From: Patagioenas fasciata
Lineage: Eukaryota; Chordata; Aves; Columbiformes; Columbidae
DNA: 64,000 nt
Direction of reading: 5' to 3'
Assembly (NCBI RefSeq): GCF_037038585.1
Contig: NC_092520.1
Location: forward strand, 121,614,001-121,678,000
Positions within the stretch are counted from its first letter, which is position 1, and every line of letters starts with the position of its first letter. Below are positions 26,401 to 36,294 of this stretch, piece by piece. The translations under genes were made by a program, and so were the position numbers. The notes under the pieces were generated by a model that worked only from the letters and a program-made list of their open reading frames with translations, did no database searches and was not told the DNA's origin.

Positions 26401-29400
26401 TAACCGCCTAGCCATAGTTTAATTTATGCAAAATAGCAAGTTTTTATATGCACAAGAATAAAAAGATCATGAGTAATACAAGTTTCAAAAAGCAAAAAAA
26501 ACCATCTAAAAAGTAAATTAAAAAACCCACCTGTATCAGATGTATTCACACAATAGGTCTCAGGAGACTCCTTAAAAGAACATTAAAAGAATTTTAAGAC
26601 CTGGTAGCATAAGCTATATTAACTAGTCTGTATTCAGCGCTGGTTAGGCCGCATCTTGAATACTGTGCTCAGTTTTGGGCCCCTCACTACAAGAACAACA
26701 TCGAGGTGCTGGAGAGAGTGCAGAGGAGGGTGATGAAGCTGGTGAGGGGTCTGGAACACAAGTCTGATGAGGAGTGGCTGAGGGAACTGGGGCTGTTCAG
26801 CCTGGAGAAAAGGAGGCTGAGGGGAGACCTTATTGCCCTCTACAACCCTGAAAGGAGGCTGTTGCATGGAGTGTGTTGGTCTGTTCTCCCAGGTAACAAG
26901 TGATAGAACAAGAGGAAATGGCCTCAAGTTGTCCCAGGGGAGGTTTATGTTGGATATTAGGAAAAAATTCTTCACAGAAAGGGTTGTCAGGCTGTCCAGG
27001 GAAGTGGTGGAGTCACCATTCCCAGAAGCATTCAAAAGATGTGTAGATGAAGTTCTTAAGGACATGATTTAGTGACAGAATTAGGTTAATGGTTGGACTC
27101 AATGATCTTGAGGGTCTTTTCCAACCAAAATGGTTCTATGAGTCTGTGCACCTAGCAAGTAAAGACACGTTTTTCCTAAAATAATGCAACTACATGCATG
27201 GAACTACAAAACAATTGTTTAATAAGGTATCTAAAATTTGAAGAGCTGCAGTAGAACTGCAGCAAAATACTTTAAGCCCTCATTTTTTTTCAGAAGTTCT
27301 TACTTAAGGAGAACAAAGTGATTCAATTTAGCAATGAGTAGGCCTATAAAAATCCAACTTTATAGGTATAGTACAGGATCACCTGTTCATGATTATTTTC
27401 TCAACTTTTGAGTACATAAATACTTTTTCCTAAAGAGGCTTTGTAACAGTAGATACAATGTGGTGCCCATACCTGATGTCCTGTTGAATGTCCATCCTCA
27501 AAATCACTGTTATGTTGCTTTGACATTTCTTCGCATGCACAGGAGGAAAAAAATAATTCTATTTCAATTTGGTAAGTCACAGACCAATATTATACCCAAA
27601 CTCATTAATTCATCATTTGTATATACTCTTACTTGGAAAAATATTTAACATTGACATTTTGCAAATGGAGAACTTACATAGGACTGATACAAAGAACAGA
27701 TAAGTGACAGAACAACGTTCTAGTCGAATATAGCAGACTAATTCTGATCAGAGATGCATATCTACCATGTTGTTTTCTTCTTAACCCATGAAGCACTACA
27801 GAAAATAAAATTTACCACTTGTAGAAAAGGAAGACAACTGCAGACTTTTATGCATTTTTCTTGACATGTGTTGAAAAGGATAAGAAAAAGATGAACTACT
27901 CCTGAAGACTGAGGATGGAGCCCCAAACCTCTATTGCATCTTTTTAATGATTTTTGGCAAGGGGACATTCCAGAAGTGCTGTGCCTTTCTTCCTGCACAG
28001 ATAGACCCACTCACAATCTTTTTGGGTTGTTTCCCCTCCATTTATCTCAGAAGAAGCAGAAGAAATATGAAGACTGTAAGAGCTGCCTATTTCAGCAGAG
28101 ATATCTATTTTTTACATTTGCTACCGTAACTCAAATGGATTTAAATAAAACCAAAAAGAGATCCACAGAGAAGCAGCTATCTTCAAATAAATGTGACTTC
28201 CATACAAGTTTATTTCATAATGAACCTCTAAGACAAATACTGTTGCTATTAAAATTAATCTGACTGAAACCTGTTTTGATATTGCAGAAAAAAAGTTACA
28301 TTTCTAACCACTGCCTTGTTAGATATAAAAACGTATCTATAGCAAGCCACAACCTCTCAAGTCTGTATAGAGTGCATATGATAAGGTGTGTATAAAAAAA
28401 ATATTGCTTAAATCTATTGCTAATGCTGCATAAATTACAAAGACTTAATCTTTCCCAAAAGAGAAGATCTATATCTCCAAACATATGACTCTGCTGGTAC
28501 TAAAGCTGTAGCAGGACTTCTCATGATTGAATGTATGTGACTTAAAAATAGTACATGTGCTTAAGTGGATATGTTTACCCTACTCAAGACTGTCACTAAA
28601 CAAAGCGTTCACTAATAAGTATTTGGATGTCATAAAGATATTTTAAATGTTCACACTTAATAGCATAGAACTATATGTATCCTAACTGAACACACATTCA
28701 GGCCCACTTAAGAATATAGAAGAACAGGTAAAATGTGCACAGTAGCTTTAATAATCCATAGCCAGAACCTTTTTTTTTTTTTAAAGGGTTACACCAATCA
28801 TAATCAGCCAGTTCAGATGCTTACTCCATCTACTTTTGCATTTCAAATAAAAAAGTCAACACAATATATGATTTTCTTAAATTGAACAAAACCTATGAGA
28901 TTCCACCTTCTATCGCATATATAAGTATACAGGTATAAATACTAATCTGTAAAAGTAGGTTTTCCTCATAACAAAAGCTGTTAACACTAGTGCTATTCCC
29001 CTACCTTCAATATTCAGTTAAATATTTCTTCCCTAGCATAACTTAAAACATAACTAAATAATAAAGACTTTGCTCAAGTTATATTAAAAGTTGTAAAAAA
29101 TAAGGAAGACATAGGTTTTTTTTTTCTTTTCTACCTTATCTATAATGCGGTACCTTTAAAATTAATTAGATCAAGTCTTCCTAGCATTAAACAAACTCCA
29201 AGTAAATTCCTTCAATAAGAACTTCTAAGGTATTCAGACCTTAGGTCAACACACAAAATTTAACAAAAACTTACTTCTGAAAGACTTCCAACACTGTATC
29301 TCTTAAAAAACTAACTGCTGGATGCTTACTTTCTGAGTTTACCACAGATTTTAACCAGTCATTTTTTGTACTTTTCAGACTCATCGGCATATATTTTCTA

Positions 29401-32400
29401 AAATCTGGAGGCAAAGGTCTGGACCATCTGAATCTTTTTATATCAGACCCTTCCCAGCTCAACGTTTTAATTATAGGCTGACTCAAAGTATACCTGAAGC
29501 CAGTATGGAAAAATCTTTTTGGTAGGATTATAGAGGGACGGAGACACTAGATTGTGTTTTGTCCTCAGATGTTCAGCTAAGAGTTTCTTAGATGAATGTC
29601 ATGAAATAAGCAACACCAAAAAAAAAAAAAAAAAAAAAAACGACTGCAAAGCTTTAAGAAAATAAAGCCCAACATATCTGTGCTGTCCTACACATCAGCT
29701 TCCCCCCCACTCATTTATTCCAGTAAAAAAGTTGTATTTTATTGGAACATACAGGACCTTTTCAGAACAATAAGAAAATCTTCATATGTCATAAATCTCC
29801 CTAAGTAGTATCAGAATTACACTTTGGTGTGCAGTCTTGATTTGACTTGCATCGTGATACTTGATCTCTAATGAACCTTTTCCTGCAGGCAGCCTGATTC
29901 ATCCAGTATACAGAATAATCTGCTAAATTTTTGATAGTTCATCATGCAGCTTCATGAGATTCTTTTAACAATCATTTTTTAATATGCCTGCTTATCCAGT
30001 TATTTCAGAAAGTTAGCAACTTCCAAATCTCTCCATTTGAACATCCATGTAAGTTAGGGCTGGAATTTTAGATTCAATGAACCTCTGCCAAAACTGACAC
30101 ATACAACAAAAAGCTATCTGTTTAATTGATCAGGTGAGATTATTTTAAACAATTTGTGATGACAGCAATATCAATGTATTTACTCAAACTTTTAATTATG
30201 AACATTATTGGTCTTATGTAGTTCCCCCCACAAAAAACAGTGAGTATCCTAGAGAGTTTGGCATAAAACCAGGATGTCTTCTATTAAGTCAAGACTCTTT
30301 GGATAAGATAATCTATAGCACTTATTTTCTTAAACACTTTACCTGCATTCATTTGACTTCCTCTGTTACACTGCAATTAGAAACAGGAAAAGAAAAAACA
30401 TCAGAAGAATATTAGAACAGTAACCAATAGATGCTTTTGTTTACTTTGGTACATCTCACAACCAGGCACTTCCTAAGTAATAATTCAGTTTCCATTGGTT
30501 TTCCCATGGCTTGATGAGAAAAGCCAGAAATACAATACATGTTAAAAGTTATCTGATCACTTACTTCTTGTCATACTATTGCTGTTAAAAATCACTACAA
30601 GAATGTAAGCTTTAGCTACCTTGGCCTAGGCTAAGACAGATAATTCCTCTTACAGTCCTTAATGTATTTAATCTGTAAAGTTGTGCAGCAATGATTAGTA
30701 GATGATGCACAAGGTATTACCCAGGAGTGGAAAAGGAAAGGGAAATACAGCCCCTTTGCTGTCTCTATTAAATACTGTCTTGTTTCCCAAGACTGAATTT
30801 TACCCCTTGTCCCCTCACTCTGTGGGGTTCAAAATAGCATATTAAAAACACACTACATAACTTAGCTTTTTAGGCAGATATTAGGAATGTAGCAACACGG
30901 TGACTTTTTGCAGTTATGGCAGAAACACTGAGATTTAGAATAAATTCACTGTTGAGTTCTTATGGGGGAGTCCAGGAAATAGAAAAAGTAGTAACTGCTT
31001 GTTTAATATAAGTACTCAGAATAAAAAAAGTACAGATCACTCAACAGTAATGGCTTTAGCCTGACAAAGACAGCAAGTGCTGAGACTGCAAAGATACTTT
31101 AATTACTTTAGCATTATTTTGCAGGAAAAAAAAAAGTCTAATGATGAAACCAGTAAGCCCTCTGGAATTGAAGAGCTGATATTACCTGAACCAAGATAAA
31201 TTGATTCAATGCTTGTTAACTTCAATGACAATATTCTGATGAGATCCAAAAGTACACGTCCCCATCAGCCAGCATTTAAAAAACAAATATTTATTTTTCC
31301 AGGTTTACTAGTGGTGCTTACCACTGGTAAATGGTCATCTATTTTAGTCTGTCTCATCTGACAATCTCAACCAATTTATCCTAAACCCCTATTTTAAGGC
31401 AGATGTTGAATTAATTAATACCTCTTGCAAATATTATATGGCACAGCAAGATTTGAATTTATTCCTATATATATTATATAATAAGGAAAAAGAAACATTA
31501 CTACAAACTGCATAGTAGGAGTACATTAATAGCTACCTCAAGTACTTCCTCCTGCCATTTTCTAAGGTCCTTGGTTGACACATCCTCCCATGATTTTGGT
31601 CCTAGAAATAATAAGAGATAGCAGTATAAACATAGCTTTTCTTGTAACACTGTATATACCCAGTATCATTCTAACAAACAAACATTTAGGAAGAACATAT
31701 TACATAGTAACAACACATTATCAAATCTGAACAGCCTCCAGTACAATTGTAGAAGCAAAAACTCATAGATAAACAAGCCAAGAGAAAATTGTAATTCTAA
31801 GCTAATTGAGAAGTCAGGCAAAACCAAACCAACCAACCAAACAAAAAAAATCACATGCTAAGTCTAACACCACTAAGCTAAAATCCAAGGAGCATTACAG
31901 CCGCACATGCCATGAAGAGGAGAAAAAACCCAAATTACTTTACTGTTAAAATTTTATTGAATGCATGCTGACTACATGGTATCTGACGTTAGTTAAAGCC
32001 ATAGTTAAGGCTTGACAGGACTGAGATCCATATTAATTCCATACTGAATAGAGGTTAGTAAACCAAAAGTATAAGCCAGCCTTTACAAATCAAAGGTTCC
32101 ACCAGTTGCATGTTTTACTAAGTATAAATACACAGCATGTAAATATTGAAGCTTTATGAAGTTCTTACCATCAGGCGTACTGTAAGTGAGGGTTTCCATG
32201 GAGATAAGTACATCATCTTCAAAAGGATGATTATACTAAATAAAAAGGACCATTAAAGATTAGAATAAATGCTTACAGTGATGTTTTTAACATGCATTTT
32301 ACGTATTGTTTTTACACAATTTTGTTTTGACCAAAACATGAAATTATCCACATGCTGCTTTATTGGCTATAGTTAGAAGTTAGCGATCTCAAAACTATTA

Positions 32401-33735
32401 AAGTTTTGTATATTTTGTATTTTTATATTAGTTTTTTTTAATTTTTTAATTTTTTTTTTAATTTTTTTAATTAGAATATAATATATTATATTCTAATCCT
32501 AGAAAAAACATACATATTTTAAGCATATGTATGAGTTGTTCAATCTCAAGGCATAAGCCAGTTGCTGACAAAATGAGGCTTCAGCGAGTTTTCAAAAATG
32601 GTTAAGTTACTTAACTACAGAGCTTCTAAACTCTCTCTGTCGTAACTGGAAGCAGCCACTTACCATAGACCTACAGGTCATGACACATGAAAATGTCATC
32701 CAGTCTAATGCTAGATGAGGAAAACATTCTAGAAACAGTCTTGTGGCTTTTTTTTTTAAGTTGTTGGAAACCATTGCTGAGGTACTAACAGGCTAACTCC
32801 TGTTCTTACCTCTGCTGTCAGAGTGGTTCCAAAGAACGTTTATTGATATGGTAATAGGCGCTTTGTATATAAATATGGCCTTATATATATAAATATAGCC
32901 TTATGCCAGCACCTAGACATTAACACAAACCATTTCTCTGAACTGCAAAGCTGACATCCCTGAATAAATACATGCATCTCTGGATGGAGGCATATGGTTC
33001 TCACATCTTTAGCAGAAAATATGAGGAGGATTTGTGGATGCAGTTTCACTTCTGTCTGTAATTTTTTTGAAAATACCTCATCTAATGCTAGTTAAAACGG
33101 GTTAAGGGCACTACAAAGGCAACTCAGACTTCTAAGTTCAGAAAAACCTGGCAATCCCTGATCTAAGTGTTACTCACGCCAAAGCTCAGCACAAACTCCG
33201 AAGCTGCGTGAGGCCCCGGGTGACAGCTGCTTTCAGCAGCCAGGAAAAACGGGAGCTTGTGACACCAGAAGTAACTAATTGACAAACAGAATTCAGTGCC
33301 AGTTACTGCAAATCAGCATACGGAAAGAAAAATGAACGTGTCGGCACTAACAGAGCAGGGCTTAAGAGGTGGCCAGGGAGGATCGGAGTGGAGAGCCCGG
33401 CCACCGCGCCAGGTGAGGCGGGCAGAGAGGGCCGCGCTGCCCGGCAGCCTGCCAGAGGCGGACAGAGGGACGCACAAGGGCGGCCAGGCCCCGCCGCACA
33501 CCATTTCAGCAAGAGGGACCGTAAAAGCGCACGGCGCTCCTCAGAGAGGCAGGGGCGAGGCCGGCCGGCAGCAGCCTGAAGGTCGCGCCGCTGACAGAGC
33601 GGCCCCGCCAAGCCCGCCTCCGGACGGCGACGGGAACAAAAAGCCACTGCCATCGGCCCTCACCCTCTCCAAGACGCTGTTGATGGTGGCCATGAAGCGG
33701 GCGTTGCTCCGCCGCAGGGACTCGGCCAGGGACAT
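18830..33735 (-). CDS. HJURP: HJURP, Holliday junction recognition protein (CENP-A histone chaperone), multi-exon
   Basis: HJURP loads the centromeric H3 variant CENP-A onto chromatin in early G1. Coding segments in gene order: 33664-33735, 32169-32235, 31537-31601, 30343-30362, 29275-29493, 27473-27528, 26531-26570, 24529-24602, 23497-23558, 22185-22277, 21371-21452 and 18830-20436, about 820 codons in all (human HJURP is 748 aa). Exon 1 gives the CENP-A binding helix ([19 protein letters not shown]). Exon 2 gives [18 protein letters not shown], containing the family-defining TLTY box at residues 39-42. The large last exon has [12 protein letters not shown] (compare human NVTISDLYAGML) and two repeats typical of the HJURP C-terminal domain. 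Exons 1-5 join in frame, as do the last four junctions. Junctions 29275 to 27528 and 26531 to 24602 do not, so small exons are probably unplaced. The promoter is the CpG island at 33.4-34.4 kb. Confidence 0.92.
20711..20750. repeat. TA/TATC microsatellite in HJURP intron
   Basis: A short run of TATATA and TATC units lying about 275 bp upstream, in gene order, of the last HJURP exon. Confidence 0.85.
21371..21452 (-). CDS. HJURP: HJURP coding segment RECQGSSKG
   Basis: Acceptor TTTGTTTTTCAG and donor TTTGGAG|GTTGGT. Reads [20 protein letters not shown] then GTAKSFG. It ends in phase 1 and joins the last exon in frame as [10 protein letters not shown]. Confidence 0.88.
22185..22277 (-). CDS. 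HJURP: HJURP coding segment NLYVRDGK
   Basis: A 93-nt exon after a very long pyrimidine tract (acceptor CCCACTAAG), donor ATTATG|GTAACA. Reads [20 protein letters not shown] then [11 protein letters not shown]. Phase 0 at both ends. Confidence 0.88.
22587..22641. repeat. Tandem A-tract / G-tract repeat in HJURP intron
   Basis: Three imperfect units of roughly 16-19 bp, each an A-run followed by GGGAC or GGGGAC and ending in CCCC. The A-runs lengthen along the array. It is a simple repeat with no coding meaning. Confidence 0.7.
23497..23558 (-). CDS. HJURP: HJURP coding segment GEESDTDIV
   Basis: Acceptor AAATTGTAG and donor TTACAG|GTAAAA. Reads [20 protein letters not shown] then Q in the phase set by the previous exon, and ends in phase 0. 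Confidence 0.85.
24529..24602 (-). CDS. HJURP: HJURP coding segment HVGRNF
   Basis: Acceptor TTCTTTTAG and donor GAGTCAG|GTAAAC. The only long open frame reads [20 protein letters not shown] then LLES, ending in phase 1 and joining the next exon in frame. Confidence 0.75.
26531..26570 (-). CDS. HJURP: HJURP coding segment ESPETYC
   Basis: A 40-nt exon, acceptor TTTTAAG and donor GATACAG|GTGGGT. It reads [13 protein letters not shown] and is open only in phase 0. It ends in phase 1, whereas the next found exon wants phase 2. Confidence 0.65.
26634..27148 (+). mobile_element. CR1 LINE 3' fragment, plus orientation
   Basis: About 515 bp of the CR1 reverse transcriptase C-terminus and 3' UTR. 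Read in shifting frames it includes the usual [17 protein letters not shown] and [20 protein letters not shown]. It ends with the CR1 3' octamer pair GTTCTATG AGTCTGTG, so the 3' end is complete and the 5' end truncated, as usual for CR1. It is antisense to HJURP within its intron. Confidence 0.93.
27473..27528 (-). CDS. HJURP: HJURP coding segment MSKQHNSDF
   Basis: Reads [18 protein letters not shown] and ends at CATCAG|GTATGG in phase 0, joining cleanly to the next exon. The acceptor used here (GCGAAG) is uncertain because the open frame extends upstream through CACEE. It requires a preceding exon ending in phase 1, which exon 5 does not provide. Confidence 0.6.
29135..29153 (-). CDS. HJURP: Possible HJURP 19-nt microexon
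   Basis: Between TAATTTTAAAG and AAG|GTAGAA lie 19 nt that continue exon 5 in frame as KYRIIDK and restore phase 0. The splice signals are only moderate and it does not by itself connect in frame to the segment at 27473-27528, so this is tentative. Confidence 0.25.
29275..29493 (-). CDS. HJURP: HJURP coding exon 5
   Basis: A 219-nt exon with acceptor TGGCTTCAG and a perfect donor CAGAA|GTAAGT. Reads [34 protein letters not shown] and further to [11 protein letters not shown]. It is open in the frame set by the microexon and ends in phase 2. The frame stays open upstream of the acceptor, so a longer form is possible. Confidence 0.85.
29618..29640. repeat. Poly(A) run of 23
   Basis: A pure adenine run on the plus strand, about 125 bp upstream, in gene order, of HJURP exon 5. 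No gene copy or target duplication was seen beside it, so it is recorded as a simple repeat. Confidence 0.9.
30343..30362 (-). CDS. HJURP: HJURP 20-nt microexon with two competing acceptors
   Basis: A long pyrimidine tract is followed by two AGs 8 nt apart. With the second AG the exon is 20 nt (RKSNEC plus two bases) and joins exon 5 in frame as [10 protein letters not shown]. With the first AG the exon is 28 nt (30343-30370) and hits TGA within four codons of exon 5. The donor is ATGCAG|GTAAAG. Confidence 0.7.
31537..31601 (-). CDS. HJURP: HJURP coding exon 3
   Basis: Acceptor TTTCTAG and donor CTTGAG|GTAGCT. Reads [20 protein letters not shown] then LE, directly after the TLTY box. Ends in phase 0. 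Confidence 0.9.
32169..32235 (-). CDS. HJURP: HJURP coding exon 2 (TLTY box)
   Basis: Acceptor ATTTAG and donor GATG|GTAAGA. Reads [18 protein letters not shown] then STPD, closely matching the human YNQPFED...TLTY segment that contacts CENP-A. Phase 0 in, phase 1 out. Confidence 0.95.
32470..32497. repeat. Perfect 28-bp AT palindrome in HJURP intron 1
   Basis: The core TTAGAATATAATA is followed without spacer by its exact reverse complement, and one more base pairs on each side. It is flanked on the left by T-runs separated by TTAA. Confidence 0.85.
33664..33735 (-). CDS. HJURP: HJURP coding exon 1 (CENP-A binding helix)
   Basis: Twenty-four codons from ATG at 33735, reading [14 protein letters not shown] then [10 protein letters not shown], and a donor GAGAGG|GTGAGG. 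It matches the first helix of the Scm3/HJURP histone-binding domain. The frame stays open further upstream but has no other ATG, so this start is preferred. Confidence 0.9.
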
Positions 33736-33866
33736 GGCGCACGGGCTGGGCTCCTTCGCGGCGCTGGGGGAATGGCGGCGGCCGCTCCGCACACGCTCCC
33801 AGCCGTGCGCGTTTGCTCAGCCCGACTTCCACCACCGTCAGACGCTCCCACCCCGCCCCACGTCAA

Positions 33867-34134
33867 TTCAAATTGCGCGCCGACTCGCCCCCTCCGCCCC
33901 CACCTGACCTCTGATTGGGTCTCGCACAGGTGCCGCAGCCTATCCGAGTATGCGGCCAGGAGCGCTTCTTATTCTGATTGGCTACTAGAGCTGCCGAGCG
34001 CCCACCCCCTCCTCACCGCCAGCTCGCCTCAAGGTCCTCCCATTGGCTACGGGGCTCGCAGCGAATCGGGGGTTGGACTCGGCGTGAAGTCCTGTTCTAC
34101 TTAGCAACAGTGTCTCACCGTGAGTTCCCATTGG
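33867..34134 (-). promoter_or_regulatory. HJURP: HJURP core promoter: four CCAAT boxes and a CHR-like element
   Basis: Read on the HJURP strand, CCAAT occurs at 34130-34134, 34042-34046, 33977-33981 and 33914-33918, all in the same orientation. TTTGAA follows at 33867-33872 beside a GCGCGC stretch, 130 bp before the ATG. Tandem CCAAT (NF-Y) boxes followed by a CHR (TTTGAA) are the hallmark of G2/M genes controlled by the DREAM and MMB complexes, which fits HJURP. Transcription probably starts between 33736 and 33866. The function is inferred from motifs only. Confidence 0.7.
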
Positions 34135-34450
34135 CCGCGGGGTCAGCCGCAGGCGCAGCCCGCCGAACTCTGTGCTTGGGTTGGGGGGCGGTGGCGGCCC
34201 CAGCCTTGTGGCTGTTTCCCGACCGCGGGCTCCTCCTGTCGGGTGGGTCCCGCTTGCGGGCTGTAGCCGCTGCTTAGCGGTCGTGGGCCGTGTGGGGTCG
34301 GGTGCTCTGAGGAGAGCTCTGCCAGCGAGAACGCTGCTGGGATGAACGTGGCGGCCCAGAGGCCCCGCGGAGTGGCCGCTGTGAAAGCGGGTGCCGAGAC
34401 CAGGAAATTCCGCTTTCCTTGCAAGGTGGTGCCCTGCCGTCGGCAAAAGG

Positions 34451-34609
34451 CCAATATTTAAAAAAAGAGCATGAGCCACTTCATGTAAAATTGTTTGTTT
34501 GTTTGTTTTGATTTTGTTTTGTTTTTTGTTTAAGCCAGGCTTAGCTGGGGCTCCCTGGGTCTGTAGGCTGTGCTGCCCCCCACCTGGGGAGCGGTACGGA
34601 CCGGGCAAT
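34451..34609. repeat. TTTG simple repeat beside the CpG island
   Basis: A run of TTTG and TTTTG units (about 34489-34532) between the CpG island and a CR1 fragment. No gene was seen. Confidence 0.75.
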
Positions 34610-35069
34610 CATAGAATCACAGAATGTCCTGTGATCCACAAGGATCATCAAATGCAACTCCTGTCCCTGCACAGGACAACCCCACAGTTCACACCATGTG
34701 TCTGAGGGTGTTGTCCAGTCTCTTCTTGAACACTGTCGGGCTTGGGGCCGTGACACCTCTCTGGGGAGCCTGTTCCAGTGCTCCACCACCCTCTGGTGAA
34801 AAGCTTTTTCTTAATGTCCAACCTAAACCTCCCCTGGCACATCTTCCTGCCATTCCCTCGGGTTCTGTCACTGGTCATCAGAGAAAAAAGATCAGCGCCT
34901 GCCCCTCCTCCTCCCCTTGTGAGGAAGCTGTAGCCATCATGAGGTCCCCCCTCAGTCTCCTCCAGGCTGAACAAACCAAGTGACTTTAGCCACTCCTCAT
35001 ACAGCTTCCCCTCCAAACCCTTCACAACTTCGTAGCCCTCTTCTGGACCGTCTCTAGTGGCTTAATATC
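34610..35069 (-). mobile_element. CR1 LINE 3' fragment, minus orientation
   Basis: On the minus strand this reads as the CR1 3' part (GLEGKLYEEWLKSLGLFSLE, later DRTRGNGRKMCQGRFRLDIK). It ends at 34610 with the octamers ATTCTGTG ATTCTATG. The 5' end is truncated. Open frames through it are remnants of CR1 ORF2. Confidence 0.93.
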
Positions 35070-35655
35070 AAACTGTGGCTCTCAGTGGGGAGCGCTGGGC
35101 AAAGCAATACAAAATGTAACCTTCCTGTTGTGTTCTGCAGAAATGGCCAGAGGAACAAGGGCTGGAAAACTGGACTCTTAAGTGGCCACCACGACTCATG
35201 CCTTTCTGGTTGTTCTCCATTGGTCCTGGAGGGTTGCAGGCCTGAGGCCACCAAGGAGAAGGGCTTGGAACTGGCACCATCGAAAGCATTAGCAGTTTGC
35301 TGGCACTGGTATTTTTGATATCATCCCGTTCCTCTCCCAATATTCCTAAACCAACCATTTTCTATAAATAAATATTTAATTTTAAAAAATTGCTATCAGT
35401 ACATCCGAGTTGCCTGGAACCTCCCATTCCAAAAACATTTTCTATTTCACCGATATAAAGGCTTAGATGCATCTTTTCAGAATGGCGTCTTCATAATGGC
35501 ATCTTGTCTAAAGCTGACTTTTACTTATCTACTTACTTTTTATGTGTTCAGTTGTAATAAATGTTATTTTTTTAAATTACACAACTAAAGAAAAATACTT
35601 TTTTTCATCCATTTTTAAGCATTCTTACTATTATATGGTTGTGAAATTTCCACAG
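35070..35655. other. Spacer between CR1 and LTR
   Basis: No gene or recognised repeat was seen in this 590-bp stretch. Confidence 0.5.
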
Positions 35656-36294
35656 TGTCGAGGTTTTGATTGCGGGGTGACAATAAAACTGGCAGATGTA
35701 TTGTTAACCCCCTCTCCCCCCACTTCCCTCTTCAGCCCCTCCCTCTCCCCCTTTCCACTAAGGACAGGCAATCGGGAGGGAAAGAAGGACAGAGAGAAGA
35801 GAGTTGGAAAAATTAAAAATGTTTCACTAATGCTACTGATAAAATAGAAAAAATAATACAAAATATACAAAACTAATCTTGAAAGTCCCGGCAACTGCTC
35901 TGGCAGATGTTGGGTTGGCACCCGAAGTCCTGGACTGGACTCTGTGGCCAACCGGAACTGGGTTCAGTCTGTCACTAGGCCTCAGTTCGCAAGGTCCTCT
36001 TCTTATGTCAGCCATAAGGAAAAAGGGACGAGATCCTCATGATCTCCCAGTTTTATATGACGTATTCACGTGAATGGGATGTTATACTCTGTTGGTCAGT
36101 TTCTGGTCACCTGTTTCTCGTTGCCCCTCTCATGAGATGTAGATCCATCCATCCTTATCAATGACCTCGCATTCCATTGCTGTGTCTACCAAAACACGTA
36201 TCTGGCTCTTTGGGAAAGCAGCTAATATGAAGGCTTTAGCTGACAGGCAAATACACTAAAAGAGAAACTTGTTTTTTAACAAAACCAGGAGACA
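35656..36294 (-). mobile_element. Avian endogenous retrovirus solo LTR, minus orientation
   Basis: About 640 bp bounded by an imperfect inverted repeat: TGTCGAGGTTTT at the left and, read on the minus strand, TGTCTCCTGGTTTT at the right. On the minus strand it contains a TATAAAA box close to a GTATAACATCCC-type stretch, typical of avian ERVL-like LTRs. No retroviral coding sequence is attached. A CACAG sequence borders both ends but at slightly different offsets, so the exact target duplication is unclear. Confidence 0.75.

Larger units (their letters stand above)
33360..34450. promoter_or_regulatory. HJURP: CpG island over HJURP exon 1
   Basis: About 1.1 kb of GC-rich, CpG-dense sequence in an otherwise AT-rich window, covering HJURP exon 1, its upstream region and part of intron 1. 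Several long open frames here on both strands are composition artefacts. The plus-strand side could start a divergent transcript. Confidence 0.88.

Noticed and set aside
26634-27072. Open frames on both strands of about 65-143 codons
   Set aside because: They lie within a CR1 LINE fragment and are remnants of its ORF2 or its antisense.
33296-34608. Several long open frames on both strands (up to about 200 codons) in the CpG island
   Set aside because: They overlap each other in many frames, are alanine-, arginine-, proline- and glycine-rich from base composition, and match no family. Only the 24-codon HJURP exon 1 has independent support.
34648-35025. Minus-strand 125-codon open frame
   Set aside because: Degraded CR1 ORF2 sequence, not a host gene.
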